A stretch of 64,000 nucleotides of DNA from Geoalkalibacter ferrihydriticus DSM 17813 (GTDB lineage Bacteria; Desulfobacterota; Desulfuromonadia; Desulfuromonadales; Geoalkalibacteraceae). Numbering within the stretch: the stretch's first letter is position 1; every line of letters begins with the position of its first letter. Both the position numbers and the translations under genes were made by a program. The notes beneath the pieces are model-generated. The model saw only the letters and a list, made by a program, of their open reading frames with translations. It had not been told where the DNA came from and ran no database searches. This document shows, one piece after another, positions 48,768 through 56,625 of this stretch. The DNA lies in assembly GCF_000820505.1 (NCBI RefSeq), contig NZ_JWJD01000004.1:1-64000 (forward strand), given 5' to 3'.

Positions 48768-49469
48768 ATGAAGCATAAACAAAAAATTTATCTGACGCCA
48801 ACGCCGGTGCGCATCTGGCACTGGCTCAACGCGTTCGGCTTTCTCGCGCTGATCTTCAGTGGCGCCCAGATTCGCTATCCTGAATACGTTAACTTCTTCG
48901 GCAGTTACAAGGCTGCCATCAGACTGCATGACACCGCCGGCATCGTGGTGTCCATTTCTTTCTGCCTGTGGTTGATTTATTACCTGATCGTGGCGCGCAG
49001 TCTTCTGAAACTCTACCTCCCCACCAAGGAAGATTTACGTCTTGGGCTCTTCAGGCAGGGCCTGTTCTATTTTTTCAATTATTTCCGCGGAAAACCCAAT
49101 CCCCACGTCACGACGCCGGAAAACAAATTCAACCCCTTGCAGAAATCCGCCTATGTAATCATCATGATGGTGCTGGTGCCACTGGTGATACTCTCCGGCT
49201 TGCTGCTGATGAATATCGAGCTGTTGCGCCCTGTCGTGTTGTTTCTGGGTGGAGTGAAATTCGTCGCGGGCGCCCACTTTTTGTTGGCCTGCGCGCTTAT
49301 CGCCTTTTTATTCACTCACGTCTACCTGGCGACCCTCGGACACACCCCTTTTGCCCACTTCAAACCCATGTGGACGGGATGGGAGGAGCACGAGGACGCT
49401 ACAGGGAAAGACGATGCTCCGGGCAGCCAGGCAAAGCCCGCAGCGCGCACCGAGCCAAAACAGCACTGA
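48768..49469 (+). CDS. Membrane cytochrome b (thiosulfate reductase/formate dehydrogenase gamma type)
   Basis: A 233-residue inner-membrane protein with four main helices. Candidate haem b ligands are His18 (RIWHWLNAFGF), His54 (IRLHDTAG) and histidines in AHFLLACALIAFLFTHVYLATLGH near the end. Such subunits pass electrons between the quinone pool and a periplasmic partner. No large catalytic subunit is nearby; the partner may be one of the c-type proteins around it. GGGAGGAGG precedes the ATG at 48768, just behind a likely sigma-54 promoter. The C-terminal tail is charged and Ala/Pro-rich. Confidence 0.85.
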   Translation: MKHKQKIYLTPTPVRIWHWLNAFGFLALIFSGAQIRYPEYVNFFGSYKAAIRLHDTAGIVVSISFCLWLIYYLIVARSLLKLYLPTKEDLRLGLFRQGLFYFFNYFRGKPNPHVTTPENKFNPLQKSAYVIIMMVLVPLVILSGLLLMNIELLRPVVLFLGGVKFVAGAHFLLACALIAFLFTHVYLATLGHTPFAHFKPMWTGWEEHEDATGKDDAPGSQAKPAARTEPKQH

Positions 49470-49550
49470 GATGTCCAATACAAAATATCCGCGCCGGCGT
49501 GGCCCCCACCCCGCCCTTTTCTTATCGAGCCGAGCGAACCGGGAGGTAGC

Positions 49551-50432
49551 GTGAGCACTCTAAAAACCATTGTCTCAAGGGCCCTGGTGCCGGTCGGCCT
49601 GACCGTCACCGGGTTCGTCATAGTCTGCAGCATCCTTCTGTACTCGTTCGTCAAGCAAGACCTGATTCAGGACACCATTCAGCGCGAAATCCAGCTCGCC
49701 GATATCATTGTCAAGGCAACGCGCTATTCCATGCTCAAGGATGACCGCGAATCCCTGCGCCAAACCATCAACGATATCGGTGGGCAAAAAGGCGTCGAAC
49801 ACGTACGCATTTTCAATAAACGCGGTGTGATCATGTTCTCCGCCCACGAGGAGGAAGTCTTACAGATGCTGGACAAGGAAGTCGCCGGCTGCATCGAGTG
49901 CCATGCCGGCGAAGTTCCAGCTGTACACCTCGGCCCCATGGACCAGGCGCGTGAATTCAAAAACGAGCAAGGCAAGCCGGTTATCGCCATCACCGCCGCC
50001 GTTTACAACGAGCCAAGCTGCTACACCGGAGCCTGCCATGTACACTCGCCCGATGAACAGATTCTCGGCACCCTTGACATCGGCATGTCCCAGGCGCCCC
50101 TACTGCAATCCCTGGCCACCTTGCGCATCCGCCTGATCATCTTCTGCCTGATGGTCATGGTCCTCACCGTGGGCGGCGTCATTGCCTTGCTGCGGCGCAA
50201 CGTCTTGCTGCCGGTGCGCCAGTTGGTGTATTTTGCCGACAGGATCAGCGACGGCGACCTGAAGGCTCAGGAACCCGAAGGTACCGAGGAAGTGGCAAGC
50301 CTGGCCGCCAATTTTAAGCGCCTCGCTCAAGACCGCCACCAATGCGATGTCAAACTGGAGGAACTGCAGAAGAGAATCGACGACCTGACGCGCGAGATCA
50401 AGGCGCGGGAAAACGCCTCCAAAAGCCTGTAA
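49551..50432 (+). CDS. Haem-sensor HAMP protein without kinase domain
   Basis: A 293-residue membrane protein. Helices at 8-33 and 193-216 enclose a periplasmic domain with CIECH (114-118) and CYTGACH (157-163, CX4CH). This domain aligns along its whole length with that of the kinase at 45062 (e.g. RYSMLKDDRESLRQTINDIG against HYQMLEDDRKRVYQMIQEVG). A HAMP domain and a coiled coil follow, and the protein stops there, with no kinase, methyl-accepting or cyclase part. The start is GTG with GGGAGG. It lies between cytochrome b and a small membrane protein. It may be a redox subunit, a decoy sensor or a partner of the kinase. Confidence 0.88.
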   Translation: MSTLKTIVSRALVPVGLTVTGFVIVCSILLYSFVKQDLIQDTIQREIQLADIIVKATRYSMLKDDRESLRQTINDIGGQKGVEHVRIFNKRGVIMFSAHEEEVLQMLDKEVAGCIECHAGEVPAVHLGPMDQAREFKNEQGKPVIAITAAVYNEPSCYTGACHVHSPDEQILGTLDIGMSQAPLLQSLATLRIRLIIFCLMVMVLTVGGVIALLRRNVLLPVRQLVYFADRISDGDLKAQEPEGTEEVASLAANFKRLAQDRHQCDVKLEELQKRIDDLTREIKARENASKSL

Positions 50433-50454
50433 TTTCGGGAGTAGCTATCATACC

Positions 50455-50991
50455 ATGAGGATCCGGCAGAAATTGCGCCGCCCGCCCCCGGAAACGCCGG
50501 AGAGTGGTACGTCCAACGACAAACAGGCGGACGCTCAAGCGCGCATCCAGCACCTTCAGGTCCTATCGCGTCGCGGCCTTTGGGGGTTGGCCGTTTTTCT
50601 GCTGATGAGCCTTGCGGCCTTCGGCCACGAAACCCTGTTGCCGCAAATTTCCCCCGGCGTACGCTCCGCCCTGGGCAGCGCCCCGCCCACCAATTTCATC
50701 AGCATCGCCCTTGTGGTGTACAGTTTCTCCGCCCTGGTGCTGATTCTCTCGCGCATGAGTTCTGGTGAAGGCAAATACAAAGGCTGGTCGCACCTCGGTT
50801 ATCTGTTTGGCTTCTATGCCTTTTACTATTACGGCGAAGCGCTCGGCACTAATTTCTGGGCCGTATTCGCCGCCGGCATCACGATCATGTCACTGGAATA
50901 CTATCAGATGTGGAGCTTCTGTTCCGAGTCCATCGCCAAGGAAAAAGAGGCCCTCGCCAAAGCCGAACGCCTGGAGAAATTCAACTCTTAG
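50455..50991 (+). CDS. Small membrane protein of a cytochrome b operon
   Basis: A 178-residue protein with a basic, Pro-rich N-terminus (about 40 residues, cytoplasmic), a first helix 42-60, then two or three more between 83 and 150, and a charged helical tail (SIAKEKEALAKAERLEKFNS). I do not recognise it with certainty; similar proteins in Desulfuromonadota are sometimes labelled menaquinol oxidoreductase. It starts 22 bases after the HAMP protein gene, so it should belong to the same complex or pathway as cytochrome b. Confidence 0.75.
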   Translation: MRIRQKLRRPPPETPESGTSNDKQADAQARIQHLQVLSRRGLWGLAVFLLMSLAAFGHETLLPQISPGVRSALGSAPPTNFISIALVVYSFSALVLILSRMSSGEGKYKGWSHLGYLFGFYAFYYYGEALGTNFWAVFAAGITIMSLEYYQMWSFCSESIAKEKEALAKAERLEKFNS

Positions 50992-51038
50992 CCCCCCGAC
51001 TAAGCTTGCCGAAACTCTTGCTTTTGGACCGATCGGAC

Positions 51039-51067
51039 TTGACAAACCGTCACTTTCCCATTACAAA
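51039..51067 (+). promoter_or_regulatory. Sigma-70 promoter of the cytochrome c7 gene
   Basis: TTGACA (perfect -35) at 51039-51044, 17-base spacer, TACAAA at 51062-51067. It lies about 50 bases before the ATG. Confidence 0.7.
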
Positions 51068-51115
51068 TTTACCGCAGATGTTTTTTTAACCTTTTTTTTT
51101 GACAGGAGGCTTGAA

Positions 51116-51403
51116 ATGAAGAAGTTCGTCGTGATTGCCCTGGTCGTCCTCTTTGCCGCTGCCACCGGCATTGCCGCCCAGAAAGCCCAGGATATCTACA
51201 CCTACGAAGCCCGCAATGGCAACGTAACCTTTGACCATGTGAAGCACATCGAATATGAAGATGGTACCTGCGTTGCCTGCCATGGCGAAGGCGAGCCCGG
51301 CGCCATCGCTATCGATCGCGACTCCGCTCATGGCGCGTCCTGCAAAGACTGCCACGACCAGAAAGGCGGCCCCACCCGCTGCGGCGAGTGCCACATCCGC
51401 TAA
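51116..51403 (+). CDS. Triheme cytochrome c7 (PpcA family)
   Basis: A 95-residue periplasmic cytochrome: signal peptide 1-20, three haem sites CVACH (52-56), CKDCH (76-80) and CGECH (89-93), with axial-type histidines at 41, 44 and 72. The order NGNVTFDHVKH...GGPTRCGECH follows PpcA of Geobacter. These proteins carry electrons from the inner membrane to outer-membrane cytochromes. AGGAGG precedes the ATG at 51116. It has its own promoter and terminator although it lies just behind the cytochrome b operon. Confidence 0.94.
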   Translation: MKKFVVIALVVLFAAATGIAAQKAQDIYTYEARNGNVTFDHVKHIEYEDGTCVACHGEGEPGAIAIDRDSAHGASCKDCHDQKGGPTRCGECHIR

Positions 51404-51424
51404 TCCCGACCAAACAGACCGACC

Positions 51425-51457
51425 CGAAAAGCCCCCATCAGGGGGCTTTTCTTTTTT
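51425..51457 (+). terminator. Terminator of the cytochrome c7 gene
   Basis: GAAAAGCCCCC-atca-GGGGGCTTTTC followed by TTTTTT, 22 bases after the stop codon. Confidence 0.93.
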
Positions 51458-51533
51458 CCTGCGGCATCCCCCCAAAAAAACGTTCGCCACCTCACCACAT
51501 GCCCGAGATGCTCACGCCCATAAGACACAAGGC

Positions 51534-51562
51534 TTGACATATTCTATACTTTCATATATAAA
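51534..51562 (+). promoter_or_regulatory. Near-consensus sigma-70 promoter of the NapH-like gene
   Basis: TTGACA at 51534-51539, 17-base spacer, TATAAA at 51557-51562, in an AT-rich stretch. It is the best sigma-70 promoter seen in the window. Confidence 0.85.
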
Positions 51563-51604
51563 GCTTTCTGCATCTAAAACAAACGCCAACCAAGGAGCCG
51601 CCTC

Positions 51605-52288
51605 GTGTCTACAGAAGCCGTCATTCACCCAAAATACCAGATGGTCTCCCAGCGTCGGGTACTGCAATGGGTGCTGCTGCCCATCATGCTGATCACCATT
51701 GCTCTGGGCTGGAAATATCCGCTGCTGGGCTTTAGCGTCGCGGCCGCCATGGCGACCGGTATGGTTGGCGGGGTCATCCGCGGGCGCTATGTGTGCGGCA
51801 ACCTCTGTCCACGCGGCGCATTCTTCGATCGAATAATCGCCCCCCTTGCTCCGCGCGGCAAGGTTCCCGCGTTCATGCGCGGGATGCCCTTTCGGCTGGT
51901 GGTTCTCGCCGCGCTGATGGGGTTCATGGTGTGGCGCATTGCGCAGAATCCCGGCGATCTCAACCACTGGGGGTTTGTTTTCTGGACCATGTGCGCGGTG
52001 ACCACCGCTGTCGGCCTGGGTCTAGCTTTCACCCTGCATCCCCGTGCCTGGTGCGCCATCTGTCCCATGGGCACCATGCAGAACCTGCTTGGCGGGCATA
52101 AACTGCGCCTGCAGATTGCCGCGTCCTGCCGCTCCTGCGGCAAGTGCGAAACGGCTTGCCCCATGAATCTGTCCATTGCCGCAGACAAACGGCTGGGCGC
52201 TCTCCAGGATCGAGATTGCCTCAAGTGTCCCGAATGCATTGCCGCCTGTCCGGCCAGTGCGCTGAAATGGCCGGAAGCCAAAAGCTAA
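51605..52288 (+). CDS. NapH/CcoG-like membrane ferredoxin
   Basis: A 227-residue protein with four membrane helices (about 20-37, 42-58, 96-113, 125-143) and the CGNLCPRG and CAICPMG motifs typical of NapH-type quinol dehydrogenases, each starting a CX3CP site at the membrane. Two 4Fe-4S clusters follow in CRSCGKCETACP and CLKCPECIAACP. It would move electrons from menaquinol to a redox partner. No nap or other terminal reductase gene is nearby. The start is a GTG with AAGGAG upstream, behind a strong promoter. Confidence 0.9.
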   Translation: MSTEAVIHPKYQMVSQRRVLQWVLLPIMLITIALGWKYPLLGFSVAAAMATGMVGGVIRGRYVCGNLCPRGAFFDRIIAPLAPRGKVPAFMRGMPFRLVVLAALMGFMVWRIAQNPGDLNHWGFVFWTMCAVTTAVGLGLAFTLHPRAWCAICPMGTMQNLLGGHKLRLQIAASCRSCGKCETACPMNLSIAADKRLGALQDRDCLKCPECIAACPASALKWPEAKS

Positions 52289-52363
52289 GCATAAGCTTGT
52301 CGGCGAGCAGGAAATCGATTACAATCTCCACAGATAGCGACGCGATTTCCCAGGAGATGTCTT

Positions 52364-52969
52364 GTGCCCTCGCCACTTGGAACTGTAACCTTCATTGCAC
52401 GCTATGCACGCATGGCCGACGCCAGCGTGTTTCAGGTATCGCGCCCCACCGCGGCGCCCGCGGTGGGGTCGGACCACAGCCCGGAACGCCGCTACTCTGC
52501 AAACAACAAACGCGATATTTCGGCGCCGACCGATCGCGTCACCCTGAGCGCCGAGGCCGAAGCGATTCGTGCCCTGCAAGTCCGCGACCGCCAGGTTCGC
52601 GCGCATGAGGCGGCCCACGCCGCCATCGGCGGCGCCCATGCCGGACATCCCACCTACACCCTGGAGCAGGGCCCCGACGGCAGCACCTATGCCGTCGCCG
52701 GCGAAGTCAGCATCGATACCAGCAGGATTCCAGGCGACCCGCAGGCGACGTTGGAAAAGGCTGAAATCGTTCGCCGCGCAGCCCTTGCTCCCCTTGATCC
52801 TTCACCCGCGGATCGGGCTATTGCCGCAAAGGCCACGCAAATGGCTGGTCAAGCCCGCCGGGACCTGATAGCGGGAGAAGATTCACCCGGCGCCTTCACC
52901 CTTGCCCCTCAAGATTCATCCGTCGATCGCAGACCTCCCCGCGGAGGCCTTCTCAACGTGCTTGCCTGA
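52364..52969 (+). CDS. SprA-related putative metallopeptidase
   Basis: A 201-residue protein of the SprA-related family, annotated elsewhere as a putative metalloprotease. The core has HEAAH (His81, Glu82, His85) in VRAHEAAHAAIGG, followed by GPDGSTYAVAGEVSIDTS and the EKAEIVRRAALAPLDPSPADRAIAA block typical of the family. No signal peptide is seen. Its role is unknown. The start is a GTG with AGGAG upstream. Its last 61 bases overlap the end of the convergent MFS gene. Confidence 0.87.
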   Translation: MPSPLGTVTFIARYARMADASVFQVSRPTAAPAVGSDHSPERRYSANNKRDISAPTDRVTLSAEAEAIRALQVRDRQVRAHEAAHAAIGGAHAGHPTYTLEQGPDGSTYAVAGEVSIDTSRIPGDPQATLEKAEIVRRAALAPLDPSPADRAIAAKATQMAGQARRDLIAGEDSPGAFTLAPQDSSVDRRPPRGGLLNVLA

Positions 52970-54108
52970 TTTTCATCTGGATCCTGATTCGTCGGTCCCG
53001 ATTTCCAGACCGCCAGCCAAGTCAGCAATGCCGCCCCGAAAAGTCCCCAAATCATGCCCTCCCAGCCGAAAATCCGATACACCGGCCCCGGCGCATAGGA
53101 TCCCAGCGCCCCCCCGGCGTAATAAAAAGATACATAGAGCCCATTGATGACCCCCTTGTTGGCACCGGCACAACGGTTGAGCAGCCCCGAGGCCGTCGCG
53201 TGAGCGAGAAACATGCCTGCGCAAAACACAAACATGACACCGAACAACACCGGAACCGAAGAGACCAACATGCCGCTCAGCGACAAGGCGAACAGCCCCA
53301 GGCCCAGGCGCAGAGCCGGCATCTCGCCTCCCAGCCAACCACTGATGCGCACAGCGCTCAAAGACGTAACCAGACCCATGAGATAGCCGCTGTACATCAA
53401 GCCGATGCGAAACTCGCTGGCGTCGTCGCTGATCTCGGTCAAGCGGAAGGGAATGAAGTTCATGATGGCGGCAAATACCAGAAAAAACCCGAAGACCGCC
53501 AGATAAAGGCGTAAAAACCCGGGGCGCCGGAGGACTTCCAGCAACACCCGCGGGTGCGGTTTGCTGAGATTCAAAGAAGAGGCGTCGCGCAACCGGCCGA
53601 GAAGGAAGAAAGCCAGCAGCAGACTCGCGGCAAGTACCAGGAAGCTGTAACGCCAGCCAAAGCTTGTCGCCACCCAACCGGAAAAGGCCCGCCCCAGAAA
53701 GCCGCCCAGGATGGTCGCCGACACATAAACAGCCATGGCCCGCTGCACTGAACCCTTGCCGCTGGCCTGGGATACATAAGTCATGAGCGCGGTCAAAATG
53801 GCGGGGATCAGCGCCCCCTGGAACACGCGCACGGCCAGCAGAAATGAGAAGGTCGGGCCCCAGAAAAAAAGAACCTGGGAAATCGCCAGAAGAAAAACGC
53901 TCACCCGCAGCATCCGCCGCGGCGGTACGGACTCCAGCACATAACCGTAAACCAGCGGTGCCACGCTCAACGGCAAAAAGCAGACGGTGGTGAGCAAGGC
54001 AGCGCTGGAGCGCGACACATCAAACTCGCTCATGATCACCGGCAGGAGGGGCTGCGGCGCATAGAGAACGGACAGGGCGAGGACGGTGGTGAACAAAATC
54101 GTCGGCAT
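52909..54108 (-). CDS. MFS transporter
   Basis: A 399-residue major facilitator with 12 helices. The family loop between helices 2 and 3 reads YGYVLESVPPRRMLR. The early part (SVLYAPQPLLPVIMSEFDVS) is like YnfM/arabinose-type drug or sugar efflux proteins. The substrate is unknown. Its C-terminus STLRRPPRGGLRSTDES runs into the convergent SprA-like gene, whose own C-terminus also contains RRPPRGGL because the DNA there is palindromic. The last 25 residues may therefore be a late extension of the frame. Confidence 0.85.
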   Translation of the reverse strand: MPTILFTTVLALSVLYAPQPLLPVIMSEFDVSRSSAALLTTVCFLPLSVAPLVYGYVLESVPPRRMLRVSVFLLAISQVLFFWGPTFSFLLAVRVFQGALIPAILTALMTYVSQASGKGSVQRAMAVYVSATILGGFLGRAFSGWVATSFGWRYSFLVLAASLLLAFFLLGRLRDASSLNLSKPHPRVLLEVLRRPGFLRLYLAVFGFFLVFAAIMNFIPFRLTEISDDASEFRIGLMYSGYLMGLVTSLSAVRISGWLGGEMPALRLGLGLFALSLSGMLVSSVPVLFGVMFVFCAGMFLAHATASGLLNRCAGANKGVINGLYVSFYYAGGALGSYAPGPVYRIFGWEGMIWGLFGAALLTWLAVWKSGPTNQDPDENQASTLRRPPRGGLRSTDES

Positions 54109-54320
54109 AGAAACTCCATCCAGCAGGACCGGAAGGCAAACCCCGGCCGCGCTAACCCCAGGGTTTTTCGGCGAACCAGCGGCCGCAGGCAGACCTTAGC
54201 ACGTATCTCCAGCAAAATCGATGACAACGCCTTGCCCCCTGAACCTGCCGCGGCCTCACCTGAAAAGCCATTGACTCCGCCGCGCGCTTGCGGTAAATAC
54301 ATGACCTCATGCAAAAAAAC

Positions 54321-54396
54321 GCCACCCTAGCTCAGCTGGTAGAGCAGCTGATTCGTAATCAGCAGGTCGTCGGTTCGAATCCGATGGGTGGCTCCA
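54321..54396 (+). tRNA. tRNA-Thr (anticodon CGT)
   Basis: A full 76-base cloverleaf with encoded CCA. Acceptor GCCACCC/GGGTGGC, D arm AGCTCAGCTGGTAGAGC, anticodon stem GCTGA/TCAGC with loop TTCGTAA (anticodon CGT, reading ACG), T arm GTCGGTTCGAATCCGAT. A terminator follows at once. Confidence 0.97.
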
Positions 54397-54400
54397 ACCA

Positions 54401-54437
54401 AACAAAAGGCTTACGGTTTTATCCGTAGGCCTTTTGT
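54401..54437 (+). terminator. Terminator after tRNA-Thr
   Basis: AAAAGGCTTACGG and CCGTAGGCCTTTT form a stem with six-base loop, then TGTCTTTG. It separates the tRNA from the aldolase gene 35 bases on. Confidence 0.8.
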
Positions 54438-54471
54438 CTTTGTTTTCCTCCTGCCCCTGGGAATCGATATC

Positions 54472-55557
54472 ATGATGAAATCAGCTCCCGCGCCGGTCCT
54501 GCAAAAAAACCAATTCGCCAGCGACAACTATTCCGGCATCTGTCCGCAAGCCTGGCAGGCCATGGCCCAGGCCAATCAAGGCACTGCCGCTGCGTACGGC
54601 AATGATCCCTGGACAGCACGGGCCTGCGATCTGCTGCGCGATTTTTTTGAAACCGATTGCCAGGTGTTTTTCGTCTTCAACGGCACCGCCGGCAACTCTC
54701 TCGCCCTGGCTGCCCTGTGCCATTCTTACCACAGCGTTATCTGCCACGAGAGTTCGCATGTGGAAACGGATGAATGCGGTGCCGCAGAGTTTTTCTCCAA
54801 CGGCACGAAAATCCTGCTGGTCCCCGGCGAACACGGCAAGGTTGATCTTGACGCCGTGGCTCATACCGTCGCGCGCCGCAGCGACATCCACTACCCCAAG
54901 CCCAAGGTGCTCTCCATCACCCAGGCCACCGAACTGGGCACCGTCTATTGCCTGCAGGAGCTGCAGGCAGTCGGCGCTCAGGCGCGCCACCTGAATCTGC
55001 ACCTGCACATGGATGGCGCACGCTTTGCCAACGCCCTGGCGAGCCTGGCCGCGTCCCCGGCCGACATTTCCTGGCGCGCCGGCGTCGACGTGCTCACCCT
55101 CGGCGGCACCAAAAACGGTATGGCCGTGGGCGAGGCAGTGATTTTCTTCAACCGCGGCCTGGCCGAGGAATTCGACTACCGCTGCAAACAAGCCGGCCAG
55201 CTCGCCTCCAAGATGCGCTTTCTCGCCGCACCCTGGATCGGCTTGCTGGAAAGCGGCGCCTACCTGCGCAACGCCGCCCACGCCAATCGTTGCGCGGCGC
55301 TCCTCGAAAGCGAACTGCGCAAGATCAAGGGCGTCACACTCACCCACCCACGCCAGGCCAACGCCGTCTTTGTCAGCATGCCGCCGTCTTTGATCGAGAG
55401 CTTAAGGACGCGGGGCTGGCACTTTTATACCTTCATCGGCTCGGGCCATGCCCGCTTCATGTGTTCGTGGAACACCCTGGAGGCGGATATTGCAGCCCTG
55501 GTTGCCGACATGCGCGAACTTGCCGCCAGGCTGCCGGATCAGGCGCCGCCCGAATAG
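54472..55557 (+). CDS. ltaE: Low-specificity L-threonine aldolase
   Basis: A 361-residue PLP enzyme of the beta-eliminating lyase/threonine aldolase family, splitting threonine into glycine and acetaldehyde. The PLP lysine is Lys214 in LTLGGTKNGM, and Asp181 in LHMDGARFAN holds the cofactor ring nitrogen. The opening FASDNYSGICPQ is typical. The start at 54472 has only a weak GGGAA site, but longer frames run into the tRNA and terminator. tRNA-Thr lies directly upstream, which may be coincidence. Confidence 0.93.
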   Translation: MMKSAPAPVLQKNQFASDNYSGICPQAWQAMAQANQGTAAAYGNDPWTARACDLLRDFFETDCQVFFVFNGTAGNSLALAALCHSYHSVICHESSHVETDECGAAEFFSNGTKILLVPGEHGKVDLDAVAHTVARRSDIHYPKPKVLSITQATELGTVYCLQELQAVGAQARHLNLHLHMDGARFANALASLAASPADISWRAGVDVLTLGGTKNGMAVGEAVIFFNRGLAEEFDYRCKQAGQLASKMRFLAAPWIGLLESGAYLRNAAHANRCAALLESELRKIKGVTLTHPRQANAVFVSMPPSLIESLRTRGWHFYTFIGSGHARFMCSWNTLEADIAALVADMRELAARLPDQAPPE

Positions 55558-55575
55558 CTGAACCAGACCTAAGGA

Positions 55576-55646
55576 TTCAGCGGCAATGCCCAATCGCGCC
55601 GCAGGCGATGCCGTCGCGGTCTGCGGTGCATGCTGAACAGTTACAA
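55576..55646 (+). repeat. Structured interspersed repeat, copy C
   Basis: A shorter member: starts TTCAGCGGCAATGCCCAATC, continues with GCCGCAGGCGATGCCGTCGC and ends GCTGAACAGTTACAA. It lacks the middle stem of copies A and B but keeps both ends and the GCAGGCGA/TCGCGG core. It lies 25 bases before the LysR gene. Confidence 0.7.
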
Positions 55647-55671
55647 CCTGACCTACCCTTCAGGAGTCTTC

Positions 55672-56574
55672 ATGGATCTTAAACGCCTCGAAGTATTTTG
55701 CCGCACCGTCGAGCACAAAAGCTTCACCCGTGCCGCCGAAGCGCTGCTGCTGTCCCAACCGACGGTCAGCGAACATATCCGCCACCTGGAGGAAATGCTC
55801 GGCGAAAAACTGCTCGACCGGCTCGGACGCGAGGTGCAACCAACCCCGGCCGGACAAATTCTTTATCAGTATGCCCAGCGCATCCTGCGCCTCAAGGACG
55901 AGGCGTGCCAGGCCCTGGAACACTTCCGCGGCAACCTCGCGGGCCATCTCAGCCTGGGCGCCAGCACCATTCCCGGCGCCTATCTGTTGCCGCGTCAGAT
56001 CGCCGCACTCAAGCGGCAAGTGCCTGCCGTGCAGGTGAGCCTGCAAATATCCGGCACCAGCAACATCGAGAGTGGACTGCTGCAAGGCGAGCTGGAACTG
56101 GCCCTCATCGGCGCCCAGGCCAAGGACGCGCGCCTGGAGTGCCGTGAGCTGTTCCGGGATGAAATCGTTCTGGTCGCACCACCCGAGCATCCCCTGACGC
56201 GCAGACCCCAGGTCAGCCTTGAGGATTTGCGGGACGAGGATTTTCTCTTGCGCGAGCGTGCCTCAGGTACCCGCACGGTCACCGTGCGGGCGTTACGCGA
56301 ACAGGGCTTCGACCTGGAAAAAGCCAGGGTGGTGGCCGAACTGGGCAGCGGCGAGGCCATTCGCGAAAGTGTCAAGGCCGGCATCGGCATCGCCTTTATC
56401 TCATCGTTGGCGGCCGCCGAGGAGCGCAGCCGCGGCACCCTGGCCGTCGTACCCCTGACGGACTTCTCCCTGCGGCGCCCCTTTTTCCTTGTCCATCGGC
56501 GCAATCGCGAGCTAACTCCCGTGGCGCAACTTTTCTGCCGGCGCCTCGCCGAAGCCGCGGCCATTGCAAAATAA
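55672..56574 (+). CDS. LysR-family transcriptional regulator
   Basis: A 300-residue regulator: winged helix-turn-helix 1-60 (SFTRAAEALLLSQPTVSEHIRHLEE) and a periplasmic-binding-like effector domain 90-295. The opening MDLKRLEVFCRTVEHKSFT and LSLGASTIPGAYLLP resemble a LysR group linked in some genomes to selenium or sulfur metabolism; this link is uncertain. AGGAG precedes the ATG at 55672. Its effector and targets are unknown. Confidence 0.92.
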   Translation: MDLKRLEVFCRTVEHKSFTRAAEALLLSQPTVSEHIRHLEEMLGEKLLDRLGREVQPTPAGQILYQYAQRILRLKDEACQALEHFRGNLAGHLSLGASTIPGAYLLPRQIAALKRQVPAVQVSLQISGTSNIESGLLQGELELALIGAQAKDARLECRELFRDEIVLVAPPEHPLTRRPQVSLEDLRDEDFLLRERASGTRTVTVRALREQGFDLEKARVVAELGSGEAIRESVKAGIGIAFISSLAAAEERSRGTLAVVPLTDFSLRRPFFLVHRRNRELTPVAQLFCRRLAEAAAIAK

Positions 56575-56625
56575 CCGGGATTATGTTACCAAATCGTGCC
56601 GATGTTGCGGCAACGAGGATGTTTT

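Noticed and set aside
52909-52969. Frameshift at the end of the SprA-like gene
   Set aside because: Both frames stay open and keep plausible composition to their stops; a true convergent overlap is simpler.
54321-54472. tRNA gene as an integration site (attachment site)
   Set aside because: No integrase gene and no second copy of the tRNA 3' end was seen nearby; the following genes are ordinary chromosomal ones.
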